A stretch of 64,000 bases of DNA, from positions 1 to 64,000 of the forward strand of contig CAMDQH010000001.1 in assembly GCA_945905815.1 (NCBI GenBank), in the 5' to 3' direction. Below, piece by piece: positions 26,170-35,092 of the stretch (the stretch's first letter is position 1; every line of letters begins with the position of its first letter). Made by a program: the position numbers and the translations under genes. Source of the stretch: Bacteriovorax stolpii. GTDB taxonomy: Bacteria; Bdellovibrionota; Bacteriovoracia; Bacteriovoracales; Bacteriovoracaceae. The notes below the pieces were generated by a model. That model did not search any database. It was given only the letters and a program-made list of their open reading frames with translations, and was not told the DNA's origin.

Positions 26170-27365
26170 TAGCTAAACTCCTGACGTAAACCTTGCACAA
26201 TTGGCCTCTGTTTTAATCTCCAATAGCCAAAGAGGCCTGGAATTAAAACCCACACTAAAGATACCAGATACACTGTTATGTAGGCAGTACTATCTAGACG
26301 AATTTGAAGAGATGAGAGCACATAAATTTCCCCTGGAATCTGAAAGAATGAAACATTTGCCAGACACCAATTAAAAAACGTGGAAAGGATGTGGGCCCCG
26401 ACACAGGCAACCGCCCAAACTATAAATATAGAAATGAACCAAAAGCTCATTAGTTTTTTTAGCGATAAACCAACTGCACGGAGAAAGAAAAAATCTTGCG
26501 CTTTTTTTTCCATTATATATATAACGAAAGCCATTATATTGAAAACGGCTACCACCACGATCATTTGTAGGATTAGAGAAATTGAAAGTTTTTCAACTTT
26601 CACAGCTTCAATTAAAAATGAGTACTCACTCCAAAAAGGTCTTACAAAATATTCCTGTCTTAAATGTCCTCTGAGCTTTTGTTGATCTTTTTGTATTATG
26701 TCTAAGGACTCAATGGGTTTTGCAGGATTTTGAGTCGTAATAATAAGTAGATTGATGAAATCCCTGACATCTAGAATTTGCGCCAGATCTTTTTTGGGAA
26801 GATATACCATACGTAAATCTTTTTGATAGATGCCATGTTTTATTAAACCGGAAACTTGAAACGAACGGACTGTGGGAAGAGATTCTGACGACTCATTGCC
26901 TCTGCCAAAAGTTAAAGCAATCGTATCGCCTATTCCTACTTTAAGGGCATGGGCCAATTCTTCACCAATAACAAGCCCAGCTTCAGGAAGAACAACATTA
27001 AGCCCAGTGGCATTAGAGAAGTTATCAGCTTCAATTCCTCGTACCAAAACTCCTTTGCTCACGCCTTGATAAAGGGCAAAAGCCTCAGTTTGAATAACAG
27101 GCGCAATCGCCAAAGGCTTAACACTTGCGATTGCTTCTAAAAGGATCTTATCAACTTGAAAAAAACCTTTTTTGGAAGTGATGAGAATGTCACCGGAGGA
27201 ATGTCTGAGACCGGATTTTAACAAATGGTCAAATCCATCCATTAGTCCAAAAGTGCATAAGATAACAGCAATCGAAAAGGTAAAACTAAAAACGGTCGCC
27301 AGCAGGATTTTTCCTGATGAACGACCGTGAAGAACAATTTTTAAAATTGATAAATATGACTTCAT
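26169..27365 (-). CDS. Lipoprotein-releasing ABC transporter permease (LolC/E family)
   Basis: A 398-residue permease with the FtsX/Lol layout: one N-terminal membrane helix (about 20-40), a large periplasmic domain (about 45-260) and three C-terminal helices (about 265-290, 310-335 and 365-385). Only one permease gene is present, next to lolD. The transporter is therefore probably a homodimer of this protein (LolF-type) rather than a LolC-LolE heterodimer, though a second copy elsewhere cannot be excluded. The gene starts within the last 4 bases of lysS. Confidence 0.85.
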   Translation of the reverse strand: MKSYLSILKIVLHGRSSGKILLATVFSFTFSIAVILCTFGLMDGFDHLLKSGLRHSSGDILITSKKGFFQVDKILLEAIASVKPLAIAPVIQTEAFALYQGVSKGVLVRGIEADNFSNATGLNVVLPEAGLVIGEELAHALKVGIGDTIALTFGRGNESSESLPTVRSFQVSGLIKHGIYQKDLRMVYLPKKDLAQILDVRDFINLLIITTQNPAKPIESLDIIQKDQQKLRGHLRQEYFVRPFWSEYSFLIEAVKVEKLSISLILQMIVVVAVFNIMAFVIYIMEKKAQDFFFLRAVGLSLKKLMSFWFISIFIVWAVACVGAHILSTFFNWCLANVSFFQIPGEIYVLSSLQIRLDSTAYITVYLVSLVWVLIPGLFGYWRLKQRPIVQGLRQEFS

Positions 27366-28927
27366 TCTTCTTCAGAAAAGAAATGCTCTTTCTTAAGTAG
27401 TGGAAAGAGAATGACATCTCGGATGGTATGACTATCTGTGAGGATCATGACTAAACGATCGATTCCGATTCCCTGTCCAGCGGTAGGTGGCATTCCATAT
27501 TCAAGTGCACGTACAAAGTCGTAATCTACATCCGAAGCTTCATCGTCACCCGCTTCTTTGGCCATCGCCTGATCTGCAAAACGATCTAATTGATCAGTTG
27601 GGTTGTTTAACTCCGAGAAAGCATTTCCAATTTCCCAGCCATTCATAAAAAATTCAAAACGATCAACAAACTCTGGATGAATATCATTTCTTCTAGATAA
27701 AGGGGAAACTTCAGTTGGATACTCGGTAATGAATGTCGGTTGAATTAGTTTTGCTTCTACCAATTCTTCAAAACAAAGAACCAGAAGTTTGCCCCACGAA
27801 AGGCCTTGTGCTTTTTTAAGATCAGCATTGGTTCCTTTAAGAAGTTCCAAAAGGTGTGGGCGGTCGTTGATCTGATCCATACTTGAATGAGTATGCTTAG
27901 CAACAGCTTCTCTCATAGTCATACGCGCATAAGGACCTTTCAGGTTAATCTCATGCTCACCGAATTTAATGATGTCAGTTTTTAGAACATTCTGAGCAAT
28001 TCCAACCAGAAGATCCTCAGTGAAATCCATTAAGTCTAAGTAAGTTGCATAGGCCCAGTAAAATTCAATTGAAGTAAATTCAGGATTATGCTTAAGTGAC
28101 AGACCTTCATTTCTAAAACAACGATTGATTTCAAATACTTTATTGTATCCACCTACCACGAGACGTTTTAAATGAAGCTCAGGCGCTATACGCAGGGAGA
28201 GTTCCATATCAAGAGCATTATGATGAGTCTTAAATGGTTTTGCAGCAGCACCACCGGCAACTGAATGCATCATAGGAGTTTCTACTTCTAAAAAGTCATT
28301 TTTGTAAAAATACTCACGGATGAAACGAATAATTTCAGAACGTCTGCGCAGTTTCTCACGAGTCTCATGACTCATGATCATATCTACGTAGCGCATACGA
28401 TAGCGAAGTTCGGTATCAGTAAGACCATGAAATTTTTCAGGCAGAGGACGAATTGATTTCGTAAGGATCGAAAATTCACGAGCGTTTAAGGCCAGATCAC
28501 CCTTCATTGTTTTAAACACATCCCCTTCGACATAAACAATGTCGCCGAAATCTAAGTGCTTATATTCTTCTAAACCTTTTTCGGAAGTGAGCTGTTTCGA
28601 AATATAAAGCTGAAATCGACTAAAACCATCATCACATTGTAGGAAAGCAGCTTTTCCAAAATCCCTGACCATCATGACTCTGCCAGCAACTTTATACGTT
28701 GGGGTTTCTCCGATTTCTTCTTTAGTCATGTGACCATATTTGGCAGTTAAATCGGAGAATTTCGTATCAGGTTTAAAACCATTTTTATATGGATTTGATC
28801 CTGACTCCTCAAGCTTTTTTCTTTTATCAAGACGAACATCCATCTGTTCAGAGAATTGTTCAGTCCAGCGTCTGACGTGTTTATCTTTCATAATTTTCCC
28901 CGATGTCGTTAAGTTCATATCACTCAT
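27362..28927 (-). CDS. lysS: Lysyl-tRNA synthetase (class II)
   Basis: LysS charges tRNA-Lys. The 521 residues show an N-terminal OB-fold anticodon-binding domain (about 75-175) and the class II core. Motif 2 is in 'FEINRCFRNEGLSLKHNPEFT'. Motif 3 is in 'GIDRLVMIL', just before the C-terminus. The start overlaps the prfB stop (ATGA), with AGGGATGG upstream, linking two translation genes. An alternative ATG 12 codons later also has a purine-rich site ahead of it, so the exact start is uncertain. Confidence 0.95.
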   Translation of the reverse strand: MSDMNLTTSGKIMKDKHVRRWTEQFSEQMDVRLDKRKKLEESGSNPYKNGFKPDTKFSDLTAKYGHMTKEEIGETPTYKVAGRVMMVRDFGKAAFLQCDDGFSRFQLYISKQLTSEKGLEEYKHLDFGDIVYVEGDVFKTMKGDLALNAREFSILTKSIRPLPEKFHGLTDTELRYRMRYVDMIMSHETREKLRRRSEIIRFIREYFYKNDFLEVETPMMHSVAGGAAAKPFKTHHNALDMELSLRIAPELHLKRLVVGGYNKVFEINRCFRNEGLSLKHNPEFTSIEFYWAYATYLDLMDFTEDLLVGIAQNVLKTDIIKFGEHEINLKGPYARMTMREAVAKHTHSSMDQINDRPHLLELLKGTNADLKKAQGLSWGKLLVLCFEELVEAKLIQPTFITEYPTEVSPLSRRNDIHPEFVDRFEFFMNGWEIGNAFSELNNPTDQLDRFADQAMAKEAGDDEASDVDYDFVRALEYGMPPTAGQGIGIDRLVMILTDSHTIRDVILFPLLKKEHFFSEEE

Positions 28928-30076
28928 AAATCATCCATCCCTATATCTTGTACAATTCCCCCGAGGCTATGCCACTGAAGGTAAGCTTTCATAAAATCAT
29001 CCAAGTCACCATCTAATACTGACTCAGCTTGCGAAGAGTGAAAACCATTTCTGTGATCTTTCACAAGTTTATATGGATGAAGAACATAAGATCGGATCTG
29101 TGAACCCCAGGCAATATCTTTTTTGCCTGCCTCAACTTTATCCTGCTCTTTTCTTCTTTGTTCCACCATGTAGTCATAGATACGAGATTTTAAAATTTTC
29201 ATCCCCATGGCACGGTTTTGAAGCTGCGAGCGCTCGTTTTGGCACGCCACCACTATTCCTGTCGGAAAATGGGTAAAACGAACAGCTGAATCCGCCGTGT
29301 TTACTGATTGCCCACCTGCTCCGCCAGAACGATAAATATCAATCCGCAAATCTTTATCTAAAACTTCTACTTCAATCGTGTCATCCACTTCGGGCGTTAC
29401 ATAGATTGAAGAAAATGAAGTGTGCCGGCGAGCATTTGAATCAAAGGGAGAAATACGCACCAAGCGGTGGACACCACTTTCAGATTTTAATAGCCCGTAT
29501 GCAAAATCACCATGAACCATTAAAGTTGCTGATTTTATTCCGGCAGAATCTCCATACTGAAAATCGGTAACATTTACTTTGAAGCCTTTGGCCTCACACC
29601 AACGAGTAACCATTCTTAAAAGCATATTGGCCCAATCACATGATTCTGTACCGCCAGCTCCAGCATTGATCGTGACAATGGCGTTGTTAAAATCTGTTTC
29701 TCCAGAAAGGAGTGCTTTCTGTTCGGCTTCAGATAAAGCCGTATGTAGTTTGGGAAAAAGTTCAATTGCTTCTAAAACCGAAGCATCATCTCCAGCTTCA
29801 CCCATTTCAAGGAGAACTTCAAAGTCGTCACTTAAATTTTTTACTTTTGAAAAGCCATTTACTGTCGTTTCAAGAAGTGATTTTTCTTTTTGAATTTTTG
29901 AAGCGTTCTTGGTGTCATTCCAGAATCCATCGAGGGCCTCTAACTCAGAGATAACCTTAATACGATTTTTTTTGCGTTCGACGTCAAAGCGACCTCCGTA
30001 TGGTTTCGAGCGTTTCTTTGACTTGAGAGAACTGTGATTTATATTCGGCTAATTTTAGGCGCAGCGAATCATCCAT
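28924..30076 (-). CDS. prfB: Peptide chain release factor RF2, expressed by programmed +1 frameshift
   Basis: RF2 ends translation at UAA and UGA. The gene is in two frames. Codons 1-30 start at ATG 30076 (MDDSLRLKLAEY) and end at an in-frame UGA. A +1 shift continues as DVERKKNRIKV and then runs open for 353 codons to 28924, giving 383 residues. The second part has the RF2 tripeptide SPF (in RISPFDS) and the catalytic GGQ (GGAGGQSVN). The start has GGAAGG upstream. The shift lets low RF2 raise its own synthesis, as in other prfB genes. A conventional single-frame call would start too late, at 29805, and lose domain 1. Confidence 0.95.
29984..29997 (-). promoter_or_regulatory. prfB: prfB programmed +1 frameshift site
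   Basis: On the mRNA strand the sequence reads GGAGG-TCG-CTT-TGA-C. An SD-like GGAGG lies 3 bases before the slippery CTT (codon 30) and the in-frame TGA at 29986-29984. The layout equals the E. coli prfB site (SD, 3-base spacer, CUU UGA C). The downstream +1 frame encodes RF2. Confidence 0.93.
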
Positions 30077-30087
30077 TTCATACCTTC

Positions 30088-30127
30088 CAAAAGTGTCCCT
30101 CACTCTAACAAAGAGTGAGCACTTTTG
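30088..30127 (-). repeat. Strong hairpin between the lipoprotein gene and prfB
   Basis: Two paired stretches form one stem: CAAAAGTG (30088-30095) with CACTTTTG (30120-30127), and CTCACTCT (30099-30106) with AGAGTGAG (30112-30119). A 3-base bulge sits on one side and a 5-base loop at the tip. It ends about 11 bases before the prfB start, next to its ribosome site. The following T run is only four bases, so a weak terminator or a stability or attenuation element is possible. Confidence 0.7.
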
Positions 30128-30142
30128 AAAAGAAATCCGTCA

Positions 30143-32497
30143 TTAATCTCTAGGGATATTGTCTGGATCGCGAAGCCAGTTGCAATCAAACGGCTTTTCA
30201 ATGCTTGGGTCGTTAGGATTGGCCTCGTAAGCAGCATCGGCTTTTTTCTTACTCTCTTCGGAGACTATTCTCAAAATAGACGCAATCGTTTTGCGGTGGG
30301 CGGGAGCTTTTTTTGCATTGAATGAAAGCAGGAATTTAACTAGCTTCCAAATATCCTGACCGGTCTTCATTTGTGGAACTTCTTCAAATTTTACCAAATA
30401 AAGGTAAACCTGTTTTGCCAAGGTTTCTCTTATTTTCGGAGTATCCAAAACAGACGGAAGTTTGGGTAACATTCCATTGATTGCAGGTTTATAGATAGCA
30501 TAGGCATCCATAACTTCATCAGAATCCATTGTATTATTCACAGTTTTCACATCCCAACGTGTGATTGTTGTTTCAATGTGCATCATGGCCAGAAGAATAG
30601 ACATAATGTCACCCTTGGAATACTTTACCTCTTCATTGTCGTCAGGATAAACGTGACAAAACCTTGAAGCCTTGGCCGATGCGTTTAGATAATCCATGTT
30701 GTGTTCTGAATTAAAATTTTGTTTATCACAATCCAAACTTCCATTAGCGCCTAAGAACTCAAAAAGTCTTGGGAAATTTGAGCGATAATTCGTACAGACA
30801 GCTTCGTAAAAATGCTCCTTAAAACAAGTTGCATCTAGTCTGTCGAACTGATCTCTTTCACAGTTTTTTGTGGCATAAAAATCGAACAATTTGGTTTGGG
30901 CGTCCATGGCAGTGACTAAACTTATTGCAAACTCTGCAGCTTCATCCACATCAAGAACTTTGTTATCATCTGATTGTGACTGAAATAGAGAACCTAAAAG
31001 AGAGATTGTTTCAGACGTGCTGGTGGACCTACGAGGTAGCATGATATCCATTTCAATCAATTCATTTTCAAATCTCTTCAAAATTCCTTTCAATTGGTCT
31101 GCTCCCATAGAGAGTGAACTTCCGTAATATCCGAAGGCAGTCTTGATTAAGTACTCATAAATTGAAATTTCAGCTGTGCCATTTGCGTTTCGTTTATTAT
31201 CTAACGAGTAATAGGCCATATCAAAACTACCTTTCATATAACGGTAGGTATTAATGATACGACAGAACTCCACCAAAGCAGGTTTATCCTGGGGGAAATA
31301 TAGCTCATATCTTTTTGGGTCAAGATAAACGGACTGAGGCGAATTAAGTAATTGTTTAATCTCTGGAAAATTATAAAACTTATGAAAAGCGAGACTAGTC
31401 GAAGTCATATTGAAGACATGAGAAAACATTTTCTCAAGGTCTTGGCCAGTAACCCATTCTTCCTCGGCCAAATCGAGACCATCATTTCTTTTTTTAGTTA
31501 GAATTTTTTTGGCTTCTTTAATAAGGATACGGTACTTAGCAAGTTTTTTTGAATCGTCCTTAATAAAGCGGTCCATACCATCAATTGCCATATCTATACT
31601 GAAAAGACCTTCATATCGTCTGTCACCGCGCGCAGGGTGAAATAGAATATTAGCGAGATCGCTAACATCATCTTTAAGAAAAGTCATAAGCTCAGGCTGC
31701 TTTAGATTTAAATGTTTGTATCTGACTCCGTCTAAAACCAATGAGAGAAGCTTAGGCAATTGAGAAAATAGAAAACCAAGCTCAATATGATTAATGGTCG
31801 TTGTATCTCCACCCATTAGAATTTTTTTAGCAAAAAGCATGCCCTTGATTTTCTCTAATGTCTCTTCCTCGCCCGGCTGTACAAAGGCCTCAATCAGCTT
31901 CACGATATCTAGAAAATGAATCTCACCACCACGATCTGAAACATATACCTTCTCAAGGCCCTCTTTAATTTCATTAGCGGCTTCTTCTACTCTTTTGCGG
32001 TGTGATTCATGTACAGCAAGATTAGCTGGTGCAGATGATCCAAAAGTGTTTTGGTAGTGACGAGCAGCATGAATGTTAACGGTTTTAACCAAGTCGATAA
32101 TAAGACCGACATTCTTTTTTGAAATATAATCTTTCTCTTCAGCAGTTATCAAATGACTAAGATCAAAAACAGCATTAATTGCAGCGAGCGTACCAGCTTT
32201 AATTTCAGGCCTATTTATTTTCAAATAAGTGAGAAAAGAAGTTCGTGAAAGTCTACCTCCACGACCAAGTTCAGACACATCAATAAAAAGATATAAACTC
32301 TTTTGAAGACAATCCAGAGTTCCAGTAATTGGCCTATCAAGAATATCCTGCAACTCATCCATATCAAGCTCACAACCCGCATTCATACGCGAGGAACCAA
32401 CAGGCTTATCAACCACTTTTTTACCAAAGAGGTCACCACAGCCGGTTAAAGTAAGTTGCATAAGAATGAGAATCAAAAATCCGTATTTGAGTTTCAT
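30143..32497 (-). CDS. Large lipoprotein, paralogue of the next gene
   Basis: A lipoprotein of 784 residues: the signal peptide ends TLTGC, with the lipidated Cys near 20, followed by GDLFGKKVVDK. The body is helical and largely free of membrane segments. It is clearly related to the 835-residue neighbour (matching blocks such as DYISKKNV, DNKVLDVDEAAEF and MMHIETTI). Several segments with the pattern 'hydrophobic-Ser/Asp-x-x-Glu/Asp-Leu-x-x-hydrophobic' resemble worn EF-hand helices. Conserved cysteines (NCERDQFDRLDATC) could be paired. The function is unknown; the paired genes and neighbouring barrel suggest a surface complex. Confidence 0.75.
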   Translation of the reverse strand: MKLKYGFLILILMQLTLTGCGDLFGKKVVDKPVGSSRMNAGCELDMDELQDILDRPITGTLDCLQKSLYLFIDVSELGRGGRLSRTSFLTYLKINRPEIKAGTLAAINAVFDLSHLITAEEKDYISKKNVGLIIDLVKTVNIHAARHYQNTFGSSAPANLAVHESHRKRVEEAANEIKEGLEKVYVSDRGGEIHFLDIVKLIEAFVQPGEEETLEKIKGMLFAKKILMGGDTTTINHIELGFLFSQLPKLLSLVLDGVRYKHLNLKQPELMTFLKDDVSDLANILFHPARGDRRYEGLFSIDMAIDGMDRFIKDDSKKLAKYRILIKEAKKILTKKRNDGLDLAEEEWVTGQDLEKMFSHVFNMTSTSLAFHKFYNFPEIKQLLNSPQSVYLDPKRYELYFPQDKPALVEFCRIINTYRYMKGSFDMAYYSLDNKRNANGTAEISIYEYLIKTAFGYYGSSLSMGADQLKGILKRFENELIEMDIMLPRRSTSTSETISLLGSLFQSQSDDNKVLDVDEAAEFAISLVTAMDAQTKLFDFYATKNCERDQFDRLDATCFKEHFYEAVCTNYRSNFPRLFEFLGANGSLDCDKQNFNSEHNMDYLNASAKASRFCHVYPDDNEEVKYSKGDIMSILLAMMHIETTITRWDVKTVNNTMDSDEVMDAYAIYKPAINGMLPKLPSVLDTPKIRETLAKQVYLYLVKFEEVPQMKTGQDIWKLVKFLLSFNAKKAPAHRKTIASILRIVSEESKKKADAAYEANPNDPSIEKPFDCNWLRDPDNIPRD

Positions 32498-32576
32498 TCT
32501 TTAATTTTCTGAGAATTATGGATTAGGGTAAAGACCCGGCAGAAATGCCTAGGTCCATAAATTCGAGCAGTTACAT

Positions 32577-35084
32577 CTAGTTATTGAAAATTTCAGGCCA
32601 AGTTGAGAGAAGGCCGCCCTTAATCCATACATCTGACGCGCTCTCAATCTCCTGAGCCTTTACAATGTCGCCCTGCGTAAGCAAAACAGGGGTCAATACT
32701 GGGGCCTCAGATGCGACAGAAGATGAACCACTTTCCTGGCATGTCTGAAGAGTCGTCGGATCTTTTAAGCACTCACATTTGAAAGTCGATTGTGTGCCTT
32801 GTGCACCAATTGTAACAAGAAGAGAGGCAATTGTTTTGCGGTTTGCAGTAGCACCTTTATCAAAACTCAAAAGAAATTTTACAAATTTCCATATACTGCT
32901 AAAATCTTTTTGATCTGGCACCTGTTCGTACTTCACCATGTATTGATAAATTTGTTTTTTTAATTTTTTTACTATGTTCGGCATTTTCTCGAGGAATCCG
33001 TCGAGGGCCGGAGAATAAATATTATACGCATCCATAACTTCCGCTGGATCCATCACGTTATTATGTATGCGTGTATCCCAACGCAATATGGTTGTTTCAA
33101 TGTGCATCATCGCCAGGAAAGTCGACATCATGTCGCCCTTACCATAATAAATTTCTTCCGTCGTATTTGGATAAACGTTACATGTACGTGCCGCTTTAAC
33201 CGCCCTGTCTAAGTATGCAAGGTTTGCAGCACTTGGTGGAATTCGACATACCAGTTTTTTATTTTCGTAAACTGTTGCCCCAAGAGAAGCAAACAATTTA
33301 GGAAACTGGTCCGGGTAATTAAGGCAAACTCCTTCAAAAAAGTTATTTCTGAAACATTCTGGAGAAACTCGTCCGTACTCATCCATTTCACATTTATTAT
33401 TCTTTGTAAGATTGATAAAATGATTTTGTAGGTCTTTCGAAATATCAATCGCAGTGAAAAGGCTTATCGCAAATTCTGTTGCTTCATTTACATCAAAAAC
33501 TTTGTTTTCATCAGATTGATACTGAAATAGTGACCCAAGCAGAGTGATGGTTTCTGCAGTGTTAATTTCGCGCCCAGGAAGAACCATGTCCATTTCGATG
33601 AGAATCTTTTTTAATTTTAGAACGAGGTTCACGACATGGTCTGTTTTCATGTAAACGCCGTTCAATGTTGGCACAGCATCACATATAACTTTTCCGCCCA
33701 GAGTGTTATTTGGACAACCAAACTTCTTCATAACCAACGTAAGAGCATATTCATAGACTGCAACTTCAAACACTGCATCCGCATTACGCTTATAATCATC
33801 AGTATAGAAAGCAGAGATATTCTCCCCTCTCATAAATCGATATTTCTTGAGGATACGAACAAAACTATCTACACGTGGTTTTTCAACACTAAAAAGTTCG
33901 TATAGATTTTTAAAATCAAAAGTAATTGGACGACCCGGCCTGGCTTCGAGCAGTATTTCTTCTGTTTTCCAGAAACGATGAAACAAAGTTCCAGTTTTAA
34001 GCAAATTGAGACCGTGGGCGAAAAGTCTTCTTAAGTCATCACCTGTAACTTTCTCAGGATCACCATCCATGAGAACTAGTTTAGCTTCTTTCAGAAGGTC
34101 ATAGTATTTATTTAAATCGACCGATTTATCATGTTGGCCGGCAAATATCTCTACTGCATCAATAGCATCCTGAAGCGAGAATAGGAATTCCTTGTTTCGC
34201 TCTCCCAAGCTTGGAGAAAAAACTAAGCTATTCAAAAGTTTAAGATCTGAGTCGAGAAGGCCAATCATGTCTTTTTGATTTAAACGAATATTTTTGTACT
34301 TAATAGCATCAAGGGCCAAAACGACATAAGAACTAAAATTGTCAATGAGATGACCTAGTTCTTTGTGAGTAAGATCATCTTTCTCGCCACCTAAAATGAT
34401 TTTTTTAGCAAAAAGCACTTTTTTAACATTGGCCATGGAAGTTACATTATTCTCAGTCGTAAAAGCATCTAGAACATCATTAAGATTTAAGTGATCGATT
34501 CTACTTTTACGATTGGGTTTAAAAATTTCTTTTAATGCCGAGGAAATAATAATTGCCGCAGGCTTGATACGTTGATCTCTTTGTAGCTGGTAATTGTCAT
34601 AGTCAATTGTGTCCGTATTCATGAAAATTGGCTTAAAGTTGGTTGAAGCCTTTTCGTTGAATATTTTGGCAGCCTTCACCAAAGCATCAATGTTTTTTGC
34701 TGAAATATAGTCGCGATCCTCTCCATAGATAAGAAAGTTGATATCAAAAACAGACTTTAATGCCCTTAGAACTTCTGGTTTAATTTCTTTACGGTTTTCT
34801 TTAATAAAACTGAGCAATGCTGTTCGCGAAAGATATCCTTTGCGTTTAGACTCCACTGAAGTGATAAAGAGCTTTAGATTCTTACCTAAGCAATCGATTG
34901 TTTCTCCAATCGGTTCTTCAAGGATAAGTGAAAACTGATCGATATCTAGTTCGCAGCTTGCCTTAAATTTGTTTGACTCGAGAGCTTTATCTACCATTTC
35001 TTTTTGAAACAAATCGCTGCATCCGCTGATAAAAGTCAGCGAAACTAGTAATCCTGTCATTAAACCTGTTTTCAAAAAGTTCAT
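32577..35084 (-). CDS. Large lipoprotein, paralogue of the previous gene
   Basis: The 835 residues begin with a lipoprotein signal (FISGC, lipid Cys near 22) and CSDLFQKEMVDKALES, matching the start of the 784-residue paralogue. Shared blocks include 'CELDIDQFSLILEEPIGETIDCL' near residue 43, 'DYISAKNIDALVKA', 'SDENKVFDVNEATEF' and 'MHIETTILRWDTR'. It is about 50 residues longer, mostly in a C-terminal tail rich in Cys and Ser. It lies 8 bases after the barrel gene and 79 before its paralogue. Duplication within one transcript is the simplest origin. Confidence 0.75.
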   Translation of the reverse strand: MNFLKTGLMTGLLVSLTFISGCSDLFQKEMVDKALESNKFKASCELDIDQFSLILEEPIGETIDCLGKNLKLFITSVESKRKGYLSRTALLSFIKENRKEIKPEVLRALKSVFDINFLIYGEDRDYISAKNIDALVKAAKIFNEKASTNFKPIFMNTDTIDYDNYQLQRDQRIKPAAIIISSALKEIFKPNRKSRIDHLNLNDVLDAFTTENNVTSMANVKKVLFAKKIILGGEKDDLTHKELGHLIDNFSSYVVLALDAIKYKNIRLNQKDMIGLLDSDLKLLNSLVFSPSLGERNKEFLFSLQDAIDAVEIFAGQHDKSVDLNKYYDLLKEAKLVLMDGDPEKVTGDDLRRLFAHGLNLLKTGTLFHRFWKTEEILLEARPGRPITFDFKNLYELFSVEKPRVDSFVRILKKYRFMRGENISAFYTDDYKRNADAVFEVAVYEYALTLVMKKFGCPNNTLGGKVICDAVPTLNGVYMKTDHVVNLVLKLKKILIEMDMVLPGREINTAETITLLGSLFQYQSDENKVFDVNEATEFAISLFTAIDISKDLQNHFINLTKNNKCEMDEYGRVSPECFRNNFFEGVCLNYPDQFPKLFASLGATVYENKKLVCRIPPSAANLAYLDRAVKAARTCNVYPNTTEEIYYGKGDMMSTFLAMMHIETTILRWDTRIHNNVMDPAEVMDAYNIYSPALDGFLEKMPNIVKKLKKQIYQYMVKYEQVPDQKDFSSIWKFVKFLLSFDKGATANRKTIASLLVTIGAQGTQSTFKCECLKDPTTLQTCQESGSSSVASEAPVLTPVLLTQGDIVKAQEIESASDVWIKGGLLSTWPEIFNN

Positions 35085-35092
35085 GATGTTTC

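Noticed and set aside
28924-30076. prfB as a broken gene, since its start region is in another frame
   Set aside because: The SD, CTT TGA and resumed RF2 sequence are a programmed frameshift, not decay.
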